Below are positions 54,601 to 64,000 of a DNA stretch of 64,000 nt, piece by piece. Within the stretch, counting starts at the first letter, position 1, and every line of letters begins with the position of its first letter. This DNA is from Seison nebaliae (Eukaryota > Rotifera > Pararotatoria > Seisonacea > Seisonidae), in contig JALJEE010002620.1 in NCBI GenBank assembly GCA_023231475.1, positions 1-64,000 of the forward strand, given 5' to 3'. The notes below the pieces were generated by a model, which did not search any database, had not been told where the DNA came from, and worked only from the letters and a program-made list of their open reading frames with translations. The translations under genes were made by a program, and so were the position numbers.

Positions 54601-56095
54601 GGTGTTTGTAGAATTGTCGATACAACTAATTTTGCATGTGAATGTGTCCACGGATTTAGTGGCGAACGTTGTGCAATTCCACCCAATTTATGTCGTTCTC
54701 ATATTTGTCAAAATAACGGCGAATGTCAAATGGTGAGTGCGGCGGATATCGTTTGTAAATGTCTACCACGATTCACCGGTAAATTTTGCGAAACGAGAGT
54801 GTCAATTTGTCAAACGATAATTTGTTTGAATGGAGGAACATGTGAAGAAATCTATAATGATGATTTTCATTGTTCTTGTCCATCAGGATTCTTCGGGAAA
54901 TTATGTGAACAACTTGATATTTGTTCTACAAATCCTTGTCAAAATAATGGAATATGTCAATTGACAAGTGAGAATAACGACCATTATTCATGTCGTTGTT
55001 TACCAGTTTATTATGGGAAGAATTGCGAAGAACGAATAAGTCCGTGTATGAAAGGTTTATGTAAGAATGGTGGAAGTTGTGTAATTGTGGCAGAAAGTAA
55101 ATTCAAATGTGAATGTCAATCAGATTTTGAAGGAACATTCTGTGAAGTAGTAATTGGTTGCCAAACAAATCCTTGTTTGAATAAAGGCAAATGTACGAAA
55201 CATTCTCATTTCGATTTATATAGATGTGAATGTCCGATAAACTTCCAGGGTAGAAGATGTGAACATCATCTCGATCATTGTTCATCAACTGTGTGCTTTA
55301 ACGGAGGACGTTGTGGTCAGTATTCGAGAAATGGACAGATAATTATTTATTGTGAATGTCTACCCAATTTCGGTGGGCAACATTGTGAAAGAGATGAGAG
55401 TTGTTTAGTAAATAATTGTGCGAATGGAGGAAGTTGTGTTGAAACACCGACATCTTTCGGCTTTATTTGTTTATGTCCATTGGAATTCTTTGGAAAAGCT
55501 TGTCAATATAAACGAGATCAATGTCCAAATAATCCTTGTAAAAATAATGCACATTGCTACTTTACTAACGGAAGAATTCACTGCAAATGCTCCAACGGAT
55601 ATTATGGATTATATTGTCAACATTTTAAAAAGGTATGTGATATTAAGGAAGAACAAACATTCGTTATCGCTTCAGTAAATCTCAATTATTACAAACATAC
55701 ATCTTCCAAATTCGTAAGTTTCTTTGTTCATGATGAGAATCCATTTAATCGGCGCAACTGTCAATTTAATTACACTCCTCAAAGGTTCATTTAGATATTA
55801 ACACTTGAAAACTCTTTAATAATCTTAACAAATATTATTCTAGTTGTGATGACCGATTTTGTAGCATGAACGGGAAATGTTATTTATGTGCAAATGGAAA
55901 TTATCGTTGTGATTGTAATAAATTCTTCGAGGGTAAAACATGCAATGTACGTCGGAAACATTCAATCGGGAAATTTGTAACTAAAATCGAAACCGACTCA
56001 TTGACTTTATTAAGTACAACTGGCACTCGGAGAGATTTCTTCATCTATGAAACCGATTATATAATAACATCGAAAGATAATCTGTGTTATGTTTA
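30688..56095 (+). CDS. Giant secreted EGF-repeat protein (about 8,400 residues)
   Basis: A signal peptide (MKEILILLWILPILFIDLIS) begins at 30688. One to three small 5' exons (about 30690-31030) follow and I could not resolve their junctions. A single giant exon then runs from about 31036 to 55788. A last exon, about 55844-56095, joins in frame after TPQ. The giant exon encodes roughly 210 EGF domains of about 39 residues, each with six cysteines in the pattern xC..xPC.NGG.C..C.C..G(F/Y).G..C. The calcium-binding start (D-x-D/N-E) is absent. Linkers change near 49,060, and the end (51547-54830) is a six-EGF super-repeat. After the EGFs comes a non-EGF block (about 55640-55788), one further Cys-rich unit and a basic tail; no membrane segment or GPI signal is visible. 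It is probably extracellular matrix, cuticle or adhesion material, but its partner is unknown. Notch, Crumbs and Fat are unlikely because their other domains are missing. Confidence 0.85.
51547..54830 (+). repeat. Tandem six-EGF super-repeat, period about 697 nt
   Basis: Within the giant exon, the same ordered set of six distinct EGF types recurs. Type A starts CKPNPC, type B C(S/T)xx(S/T)C with EPFYG, type C CxxKPCLNG with a KNGYSG block, type D PNKC with PPIFTGRLCE, type E CKSKPC with DNKDGTF, and type F ends PFYGxxCEK. The first cysteine of type A falls at 51547, 52246, 52941, 53638 and 54334, giving spacings of 699, 695, 697 and 696 nt. A partial copy (types D-E-F) precedes at about 51200-51546. 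Copies differ at many positions, so duplication is not recent, but almost no length change has occurred. Confidence 0.8.
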
Positions 56096-57400
56096 AAATA
56101 AATTATGCGATTAAAATTCTATATTCACTTCTATAAAACTTTGAATGAAATTTTGCTTGGCGACTAAAAAATTGAAAATATTTGTCTTATAGTTTTTATT
56201 ATTTGTATAATTTATGTTTGTGTAACTCTGTATATGACCGTAAAACAAGAATAATTACAACTTTAACAGTCCATATTAATCATGTACTAATTCTCTGTTT
56301 TCCCATTCACATATCTATTATTTGTTCTGGTCATGTTTTTTTAATGTGAAATTATTGCTGTATCTATTAACCCAAAAATCCTTTATTTTAAATGTTCTCA
56401 AAGGAACCAGATGATTTAATTATGTTTAATAATTCTTCTCATCGTTCATATCTACCGATAGATCGCACCTACACATTCTATGACAATTGTTCATCTTTTT
56501 TTCAACCACTTGTTAGTTTTTTACATTTTTCACTAATTACGCTAACAATCATAACATTGTAAGAGTAATATCATAAAAAGCATATATTCTTGGAGTATTT
56601 TTTCTCCTTTATCCAATGATGTCCATTACGCTATGTGTGATGAAATATAATAAAACTGGGATCAGTAATATAACATGTGAGGTATAGCTATACAGTATGT
56701 TCGATTGATTCTCGGACATCGGCATTTAGATCTTATTATACATTACTAATTTTTGATTTTTATGCAACTTGATTGATAATTATTCATTGTGTGGATTATT
56801 CATCACATAATAGATGAACTAAAAAATTCACAAAATAACTTTTCTCAACGATGAATTTTACCCAAAATTCTCCAAAATTCCAAATCAATCGAACATACTG
56901 TATGTGTACATATTAGCTACATGACCGACATTTTATATTCACTGTCATCGTCAGATATTATGATCTATCAAGTAATATTTGTGTTCATAATTCTTAAGAT
57001 TTCATATTCTCCTTCGATCCTTCATCTACAATACTGATTATCCGAGAGTTCTTCGATTGACTATATTTGTCATTGACAACGAACACGACCGCAATTTTGT
57101 CTAACTCATTTTAAAACACTCCGAGAGAAATTTTAATAACTAATAATAATAAAATTCACAATTTAAAACATTGAAATTATTTTCCTGACTTTCATCGATT
57201 TTTGATAAATTTTAAGGAAAAAATATTATTAATTTTCCTTTTTTCTATAGGAAACCGATTAATTAACATAAAAGTTTAGTTTAAATGAAAATGAGAAAAA
57301 TAAATAATAGGAAGAATAATAAACTTTTAATATTTTCCACAAATCTTATTCTGTGAATGAGGAAGAAATGGAATCGATGAATCAAATCATTTAATTGGAA
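56096..57400. other. Intergenic region containing a MITE
   Basis: About 1.3 kb between the EGF gene stop and the WDR62-like start. It contains the 208-bp MITE at 56693-56900 and is otherwise AT-rich sequence without a recognisable gene. Confidence 0.5.
56693..56900. mobile_element. Tc1/mariner-type MITE, 208 bp
   Basis: The left terminus CAGTATGTTCGATTGATT (56693-56710) and the right terminus (56883-56900) are perfect 18-bp inverted repeats. The element is flanked on both sides by TA (56691-56692 and 56901-56902), the target duplication of the Tc1/mariner superfamily. It encodes nothing, so it is a non-autonomous miniature element. The identical termini suggest it is fairly young. No second copy is recognised in this window, so an active source elsewhere is inferred. 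Confidence 0.75.
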
Positions 57401-60400
57401 ATGAAGAAAATAAAATACAAGAAATGTTTGAAAGTTGAGAAGGAGAATGGGAATACTTTAAATTTGTCGAATGTGATCGGATGTTCCATCACTTATCTTC
57501 ATGGAAGTAACAACCATTACGCTTATATTGCTGGTGCGACAGTTGTGGTGTACGATTTGAAGAGGAATCGGAATCGATATTTTATTTCGAAACTCTCCAA
57601 AGCAATATGCTGTACTGCTATCTCTCCAAACGAGAAATTGTTAGCAGCTTCTCATAGTGGTCGTCCATCACATATCATTGTCTGGTCAATGAATGATCAA
57701 AAGATAACGAGTGAAATGTTTAACGAGAATATATTCGGAATTAATCGTTTAATATTTGATAGTTCATCAAAATATCTAATTAGTTTGAGTAATGTAAATA
57801 ATCGATCCGTTCGACTTTGGGATATTAAGAGAAGAGAAATTTTATCGTCTTGTAATATTTTATGGAATGTAAATGATATTGATATTAATTCAAATAATCA
57901 ATATTTTATCGCTGTCGGTATTGGACAGGTGAGATATTGGAAATTGAATTTTAATAATAAAAATTTGATATGTTCAGGATCGTCGATAAATATGCATCAT
58001 TATCGAATGAAGAATTTCATTGGAATCGCTTGTGGGAAAGGATTACAAAATGAAAATAGTTATGTGATTAGTAGTTGTGGGAAAGTATTCAAAATTGACA
58101 AGACATTTCAATTGGCTTGTGTCATTCAATTGCGCAGTAAACATGCATTCTCTATTCAAACGAATGACGATTATGTTGTTGTTGGTGGAGATGAAGGAGA
58201 AATTTATTTATTAAACATTATCGATTTGGATTATATTCGATCCATTTTCAAACCATCAACAATGACGTTACCTGTACATATGGATTCGATGAGTGGGGGA
58301 AATAGTTTGTCGAAAATATTCTCCTCAAATCAATCGATGATGTTCGATGGGAGAATGAATGAATCGATTTTGAGAATGAAAATCAATTCGCAAATGATGA
58401 CGCTCAATAAATTAATTAATAAAGATCGGAAACGATCGATGTTTACGGTGAAAGCGTCCGTCGTCGGTCTAGTCATTCATGAGGAGATGTCAACATTAAC
58501 ATGTATTTATAACGATAATTCGATATATTCATGGAATATTTCTTCACAAACTCCGTTTTGTGTTGGAGAACGTTTGTTCCATTCGAACGGTATTTGGGGA
58601 ATGGAATCGATTGATAATAATAATCGATCATTAATCGTTGAATGTCTCAATGATCAATGTCAACATTTAATTAGTTGTTCTGATGATTTAACAATTCGAT
58701 TATGGCATCAAGATGGAATAAATCATAAAATGAATAATTTCAAAGAGAATAATTACAATCATTTATCACCATATACCCAAACAACAACAACAACAACAAC
58801 AAATAATTCGATTATGTCATTATCATTAGATTCATATCAATCCAATAGATTGATAATAAATCCACCATCAGAACCATCAGAAAATCATCATCATCAAAAA
58901 CAACAACAACAATCAAATCGAGATAGTCCAATAAAATTATTGACGTCCATTTGTATCGATACCACACAATTGATGACACAACAAATATCATCGTCACAAC
59001 AAATTAATGGAATTCGATGTTTGAAATTCTCTTCACGTCTTCGACATTTAGCCGTTGGATATTTGAATGGAATGATCGGAATTTTTTGTATCGATACATT
59101 CGAACAGAAATTCTTATTAGAAGACGTTCATGAACAAGAAGTGCTCTCTATTGATTATAGTGACGTAATTCATCAGAATACACTTTTATTCGTCTCATCA
59201 TCACGAGATCGTCAAATTCATATATCGAATGCGATGAAACAATATCAATTAATTCAATCCATCACTGATTATTCTTCACCGACCAACATCCTCCAATTCT
59301 TCTCGTTAAATCAATTAATTGATATCTCTCTATTGAGCAACAACAACAACAACAATAACAACAACAACGTTAATAATATTGAAAATTTATTTCGTAATCG
59401 AACCAGATCATCAAGTCGTGAGATGTCCACGAAAATTTTATCAACAACAGAATCATCATCATCGATACCAAAATCATGTAATAATTTTGTACATCAATCC
59501 AATTTTCTAATTTGTTGCGGTTGGGGTAAATCGTTAAATATCCGTCAAATGAAAATTGATGAAAATGAAAATATCAGTTTTGAAGTTTATCGAAATATTA
59601 TCGAGAAATATTCCATGAACACTTTCTGCACCGACCAAATAACGAACCATATCTATATCGGAAGTCAAGACGGTTTCCTTCGAATTTACGATATCGTTTC
59701 AGGTCGACAAATTAAAAGTTTTCGTATAACATCAACCGATGGCGATGTAATGCAACGAATCGTCGTCAATCATATGGCGACAATAATTGCTGTAGCAACA
59801 TCGAATAAAATTATAAAACTTTTCGATTTGAATTCTTCAAAATTCATTTCACAAATTCACGGACATTCCCAACGAATCACATCTCTCAAATTTGTCCATG
59901 AAAGAAATAAATTAATTTCATCTTCTTTAGATGGAACTATTTTCTGTTGGAATCTTCCAACAAATTTTCAAAATAATTCGAAAAATTTTTCCACAAATTC
60001 TCTCGCCAAATCTATCAGTATCAGTAACGGTCTTTCAAATAAATCACTCACCGATTCCATTTATGAATCGATGTCGGAAATTAATGAAACAATCGTTGGA
60101 GGAGAAAATATTCCTGATATTATTACGACAACTAATCTCCATCAAAATCAGATCGAACGCCAAAAAAAACCATTATTTACATCAACCAAAAAATCATTTA
60201 ATCAAACTTCTTCTTTGCTACCAATGAAATCATCAACTTTATCTGACAATGAAACACATCGTCAGAAAGGTAGTCGCGAATGGGCAATTAGTCCCAAACA
60301 TAACTATTGGAATGAATTACATTCACCTTCTAAAAAACAAGATGTCGATGTCATCCAATTAGCTACACAATTACGAGATCATCTATCGGTAAAGAAAATT

Positions 60401-60469
60401 GATGACAAAGAAATTAAATATCATCTAAATATCATTTTACAAGAAATCAAGACTCAACTCAATATTTAA
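57401..60469 (+). CDS. Wdr62: WDR62/MAPKBP1-like WD40 scaffold protein
   Basis: A single-exon protein of 1022 residues, with start ATG 57401 (MKKIKYK). Two stretches of WD40 repeats are readable. The N-terminal propeller opens with VIGCSITYLHG and HYAYIAGATVVVYDL, closely resembling the WDR62 opening, and includes NNRSVRLWDI and VRYWKL plus the family block GIACGKG with CGKVFKI. The second propeller covers about 59010-59970 and includes SHSQRITSLKF-like and GTIFCWNLP repeats. WDR62 and MAPKBP1 are scaffolds for JNK signalling, spindle poles and centrosomes. Poly-Thr (58782-58802), Gln/His-rich (about 58885) and poly-Asn (59338-59366) tracts interrupt the fold. The C-terminus ends with a helical segment (QLATQLRDHL..., about 60358), in the position of the family's C-terminal oligomerisation helix. 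It is shorter than vertebrate WDR62 (about 1500), lacking most of the tail. No introns are seen, unusual for this family. Confidence 0.8.
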   Translation: MKKIKYKKCLKVEKENGNTLNLSNVIGCSITYLHGSNNHYAYIAGATVVVYDLKRNRNRYFISKLSKAICCTAISPNEKLLAASHSGRPSHIIVWSMNDQKITSEMFNENIFGINRLIFDSSSKYLISLSNVNNRSVRLWDIKRREILSSCNILWNVNDIDINSNNQYFIAVGIGQVRYWKLNFNNKNLICSGSSINMHHYRMKNFIGIACGKGLQNENSYVISSCGKVFKIDKTFQLACVIQLRSKHAFSIQTNDDYVVVGGDEGEIYLLNIIDLDYIRSIFKPSTMTLPVHMDSMSGGNSLSKIFSSNQSMMFDGRMNESILRMKINSQMMTLNKLINKDRKRSMFTVKASVVGLVIHEEMSTLTCIYNDNSIYSWNISSQTPFCVGERLFHSNGIWGMESIDNNNRSLIVECLNDQCQHLISCSDDLTIRLWHQDGINHKMNNFKENNYNHLSPYTQTTTTTTTNNSIMSLSLDSYQSNRLIINPPSEPSENHHHQKQQQQSNRDSPIKLLTSICIDTTQLMTQQISSSQQINGIRCLKFSSRLRHLAVGYLNGMIGIFCIDTFEQKFLLEDVHEQEVLSIDYSDVIHQNTLLFVSSSRDRQIHISNAMKQYQLIQSITDYSSPTNILQFFSLNQLIDISLLSNNNNNNNNNNVNNIENLFRNRTRSSSREMSTKILSTTESSSSIPKSCNNFVHQSNFLICCGWGKSLNIRQMKIDENENISFEVYRNIIEKYSMNTFCTDQITNHIYIGSQDGFLRIYDIVSGRQIKSFRITSTDGDVMQRIVVNHMATIIAVATSNKIIKLFDLNSSKFISQIHGHSQRITSLKFVHERNKLISSSLDGTIFCWNLPTNFQNNSKNFSTNSLAKSISISNGLSNKSLTDSIYESMSEINETIVGGENIPDIITTTNLHQNQIERQKKPLFTSTKKSFNQTSSLLPMKSSTLSDNETHRQKGSREWAISPKHNYWNELHSPSKKQDVDVIQLATQLRDHLSVKKIDDKEIKYHLNIILQEIKTQLNI
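58782..59370 (+). repeat. Trinucleotide (ACA/CAA/AAC) microsatellites in coding sequence
   Basis: Short triplet runs encode poly-Thr (58782-58802), Gln/His (58882-58911) and poly-Asn (59338-59368) in the WDR62-like protein. Similar Asn tracts occur in the myosin tail (about 16146-16176 and 18276-18300). They lie between propeller blades or domains and are likely length-variable among individuals. Confidence 0.6.
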
Positions 60470-63009
60470 TTTTCGTTCTCTTCTAATTTATTTCTGTACT
60501 TGTATATTTTCCTTTTGTCGCTTCATATTATTTTCCTTGCAAATTATCTCATATTTAAGAATTTTTGAAATTCTTTAAGAAATTTAGAATTCTCAACTTT
60601 AAATGTTGTATTTCCAATCCCAATAAACAGTGAAAAAAGAACCGCAAAAATATTCATGTTTTATATCAAATATTTAGTACATAAAAAAAAGAATGAAAAC
60701 ATCGGAATTAGTTGGTGATTCTAACATTGTAATGTCGATGTTCAGATGGTAAATCATAAGAACTTATGAAATTAAAATTTTGTCAAAAATTTCTCTACCA
60801 GAAAAACCACGAAAAAGTGAAACTTATTTATTTAAACTAATCAACACTAACATAACAAAACATATTGTAAAAGAAGTTGGATAAAAATAATTGGTTCATG
60901 TAGTAGTAAAAAATTGTAAGTGAAAATAATTTTCAAATTTTTATTACAGTATCTTTGAGATACGAAATAGAGTAGAAGATACTCTAAAAATATGACGTCA
61001 AGCACGGCAATAAAGACACATTGAAAATAAAACACGATTGTACGACATGTGGCAGTTGATCCACGCGGCAGTCGAAATTTTTCAACTTTTTTTTTAAACC
61101 TCATTTTCTATCAGAAATATTTAACTTACCATTTTAAATTTAATATATTTAGAAAGAGCTCGAAATGCTCTACAACACAGTTATTTCTACTTTTCATTTT
61201 ATTCTAAAAATCTAATCATAATTAAGAGTTTTTTAGTTAAACATATTTTAAAAAATCAATTTTTCATAAGACTTTAAGTTTGAAGTTCAAACTTGGTCTT
61301 ATGGGTCTTATGTGGTTCTTATATTGGTTCGATTTTCTTGACATTTTTGTTATAACTTTAGACCATCCTTCTGATGTATTTTTAAAAACAAAATGAAGTA
61401 AATCCGTTCATTTTGAAAATATGGACGAAATCCCCACCAGACATTTTCCTTATTTTTTGTGAAAACGGACAAACAGGATAAAGAGAAAAACGATCATGGA
61501 CATGTACATTTTTTCATTCTATAATTCCGTTGGTGTAATAGGACTTTGTAGTACTCTTATTCGAATTGTTTTTGTGGTTAGGCAAAATTCCCAAAATTAC
61601 AAAGAATTCCTACTAAATTTACAGAAATAACTGATAATTTAGGTCATTCCATGATATTTTCTGATGATAGTGGAAAATTCTGTTCATTCTAATATCTTGT
61701 TTATATATTTATTATGTCTGATTGTTACAATTTTAATGATGTTATTGATTATATTAATGACATTATGCAATCTTATGTACAGTATCCATTATAGTTGTAT
61801 GAACATTTTTTGTATAATTCCAGTCTAAAAAAGTCAACGGGAAAATCTCTCTTTTATATCTTGCTATTGTTCCAAATGACTAATTGATTAAAATTATTGA
61901 AACAACTTCTGAAAAATCGATATGCAGTTCAACATTTTCGATGTAAATATTTTTCAATTATAATTTACTTATCATGTATTATTACCATGATTTCCTTGTC
62001 ATATATACAGAAATCATCATTACTAACCATTCCCTGGTAAGTTTCCATTCTGTTTGGCTGGTATTTATGTTGGCATTTATGTTCTCTCTGAGCAAACAAG
62101 CACTTAACCTTCACATCTTCTTCTCTTTAAACGGCATTTAAATATTATCAGTTCGATCTCAGACTCTGACATATTTCCTCCACCATATTCTTAATAGGAA
62201 AGATTAGCGTCAATGAATTTGTTTCAGTTCTTATTGAGTAACATAAGAGAATATATTTCAAATTTATATATCTCGGTTTATCCTAATGATTCTGTTCTAA
62301 TTAGCGATCAATTACTCTTGCCGGAATTTTTCTCAAACTATTCTTAATTCAGAAATTGAACATACTAATTGACAAGAATGACAGTTGTTCAATTTCATAT
62401 TATTGCTCTGAGCAATAATTACCATTGTTTACTACTGTAATATGAACAATTTGTTCATATATGTTTGCTGATTAATTTTTTGCACAATTTCGATATATTT
62501 CAGAAAGTAGAAACAGAAAAAGAAGAATAAGGATATTAATCCTTTCTCATAAGATAATTAAATCCTGTGTCAATGTTTTTTCTTTTCGAATATGAAACAT
62601 AAATTTAATTTTGTAACTTAACAGATGAAAATGATTAGAAGTTTCATTACAAAATTTATGGTCGACATAATATTGTGTGTATTGAATGCAAACATAGGTT
62701 ATGGGAACCTAAACTTCAGGCACCATATTATTTCTAAGACTGTGAATGCATTAAAGTTGAAAAACTGCTTGGAAAAACTTCTTTAATACCACTTAAAATA
62801 TCAGTAGAATCATCATAAACAGCTAGCTAATTGTTGAGTTGGACATTTTTTTTTATTTCTTTCGTTCTGTATAAACTTACACATTATTATACATTAAATC
62901 ATACTACATTGTTATACAGTTAGATGGTAAGATTAGTCTTAAAGAGAGAATAGAATGAAGTACAGGGTGTTTGCGATGTTCACTTTGGATGACGTCATAT
63001 TGAGTATGA
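60470..63009. other. Large intergenic region, no gene recognised
   Basis: About 2.5 kb, the longest gap in the window. A polyadenylation signal lies near 60623. TGACGTCA palindromes occur at 60993-61000 and 62990-62997. Perfect short palindromes lie at 62401-62417 and 62440-62460. A near-perfect inverted repeat (AAGTTTGA..) lies near 61275. A minus-strand frame at 60847-61104 is hydrophobic and low-complexity and I do not call it. No RNA gene is recognised. Confidence 0.5.
62990..62997. promoter_or_regulatory. CRE palindrome upstream of the GalNAc-transferase
   Basis: TGACGTCA, the full CREB/ATF consensus, ends 12 bp before the first ATG of the GalNAc-transferase gene (63010). Such closeness suggests it lies in the leader or core promoter. 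An identical site at 60993-61000 is 2 kb upstream. Binding is inferred from motif only. Confidence 0.4.
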
Positions 63010-64000
63010 ATGATGTTGAAGAAAAATAATAACTATCAATTGAACGAATTAGAAATAATGATACGTCGTAAACTTTCATCACTAGAATTCTATATTCTTC
63101 TGATTATTTTCTTCTATTTCATATTACTCCATTATAAATACCTCAACAAATTGGAACGGTCTGATGAACCAAAAAATAAAAAAATATTTGCGTTACGTAC
63201 CACATCACGGGATCAACCATTCTTTCACAAAGAACATGAATTTCAAAAAAAAGAAATTGATTTAGCAACCAAATTTAAAGGAGAACAATTGAAGTTCCAA
63301 TTTAATCAACAGGATGACCCCAAATCATTAGTCGAATATGATCGATCGATGTTGGGGAATTATGAGTCGGAATTATTCAAAACAGATTCTTCCGTTTTAG
63401 GTTTCCTTCATTATCCAAGAGAAGAAATATAATATAGCATTTAATAGGCCAAAATGGAGTTGCTGTTGATGATCGACTAGTGGTTGATCAGAATGAAAAA
63501 GGAACATTACAAAGGAAATATGGTTTTAATATTGCACTCTCAAATAAAATACCATTAAATCGGTCCATTATCGATAATCGACATTATACGTTTACATTAT
63601 TTTTTTGAATTAATTTTACAAATGATCATTTAATTTTAGATGTAAATATTGGCATTATCCACCCGTCGAACAATTACCAACCGCTTCAATTATCATCGTA
63701 TTTTATAATGAAGGATTATCTGTCGTCCTGAGAACGATTCATTCAGCTTTACAAACATCTCCTCCAGCACTCATCAAAGATGTAGTGTTATTTGATGATC
63801 ATAGTGACGAAGGTTAATTTAAAATTATATTTCATTTTACATTATTTATATTTAGAATATATTACGAATGGAGACTTACAAAAATATTTGAATACTCATT
63901 TCGACAACAAAGTCATATTTCATCGAAATCATGAACGTCTCGGATTAATAAAAGTTTCATTTTTTGAATATAATTTAAAAGTTCTTTCTATTATTCTCAT
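63010..64000 (+). CDS. Polypeptide N-acetylgalactosaminyltransferase, 5' part
   Basis: The 5' end of a GALNT (GT27) gene that runs off the right edge. Exons are 63010-63400, 63448-63589, 63640-63812 and 63856 onward, with introns of 42-50 nt joining in frame. A short cytosolic tail (MMLKKNNNYQ), one hydrophobic membrane anchor (about 63090-63130), a stem, then the catalytic domain with GQNGVAVDD, LNRSIIDNR, LPTASIIIVFYNEG, VLRTIHSALQTSPP and the acidic block VLFDDHSD, matching the GALNT consensus. The enzymes start mucin-type O-glycans in the Golgi. The DxH metal motif and ricin-type lectin domain lie beyond the window. Start 63010 or 63013; a CRE site sits just upstream. Confidence 0.85.

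Noticed and set aside
31111-55288. Many antisense and alternate-frame open frames across the EGF exon
   Set aside because: They are by-products of the regular Cys/Gly/Asn codon pattern on the coding strand; none shows independent domain content or its own start context.
31060-55640. Regular spacing resembling a CRISPR or satellite array
   Set aside because: The roughly 117-nt period is that of coding EGF units with diverged nucleotide sequence, not near-identical repeats with spacers.
30688-56095. Notch, Crumbs or Fat orthologue
   Set aside because: No LNR, laminin G, cadherin, membrane or ankyrin segments are present, and the calcium-binding EGF signature is absent.
60847-61104. Minus-strand 85-residue hydrophobic frame
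   Set aside because: Low complexity in AT-rich intergenic DNA, no recognised family and no splice or promoter context.

Overview
The window is AT-rich nuclear DNA of an animal, most likely an arthropod and plausibly a small-genome mite. This rests on cuticle/peritrophic-type chitin genes (a two-domain GH18 chitinase followed by CBM14 modules), a type II transmembrane serine protease, a MyTH4-FERM myosin, very short introns (mostly 41-70 nt with GT..AG ends) and tight gene packing. The species cannot be fixed from the sequence alone.

Layout, left to right. 1-506: an LTR-retroelement protease fossil. 1056-2420 (-): trypsin-like type II transmembrane serine protease, 8 exons. 3126-4955 (-): an unrecognised 609-residue protein. 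5294-6112 (+): mitochondrial ribosomal protein L44, ending 9 bp from the convergent peptide O-xylosyltransferase gene at 6122-8653 (-). 9424-9900 (+): an unrecognised Cys-rich small protein. 10351-18609 (+): a many-exon MyTH4-FERM (class XV-like) myosin. 18810-19484 (+): a TMEM70-like mitochondrial assembly factor. 20518-23195 (+): a mixed-lineage kinase (SH3, kinase, coiled coil, CRIB). 23756-28110 (+): GH18-GH18-CBM14x4 chitinase. 29182-30386 (+): actin, with a CArG box and TATA box upstream. 30688-56095 (+): a giant secreted protein of roughly 210 EGF repeats, nearly all in one exon of about 24.8 kb. 56693-56900: a 208-bp Tc1/mariner-type MITE. 57401-60469 (+): WDR62/MAPKBP1-like WD40 scaffold. 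63010-64000 (+): the 5' part of a polypeptide GalNAc-transferase, running off the window.

The most striking object is the giant EGF protein. It has a signal peptide but no visible membrane segment, no laminin-G or other partner domains, and a short non-EGF tail. Its distal part is built from five full tandem copies (plus a partial one) of a six-EGF super-repeat of about 697 nt. Many repeats carry the Notch-type O-fucose, O-glucose and O-GlcNAc consensus motifs. Two glycosyltransferases (peptide O-xylosyltransferase and a GalNAc-transferase) and two likely JNK-pathway parts (MLK kinase and WDR62-like scaffold) lie in the same window. Nothing suggests that this clustering is more than neighbourhood.
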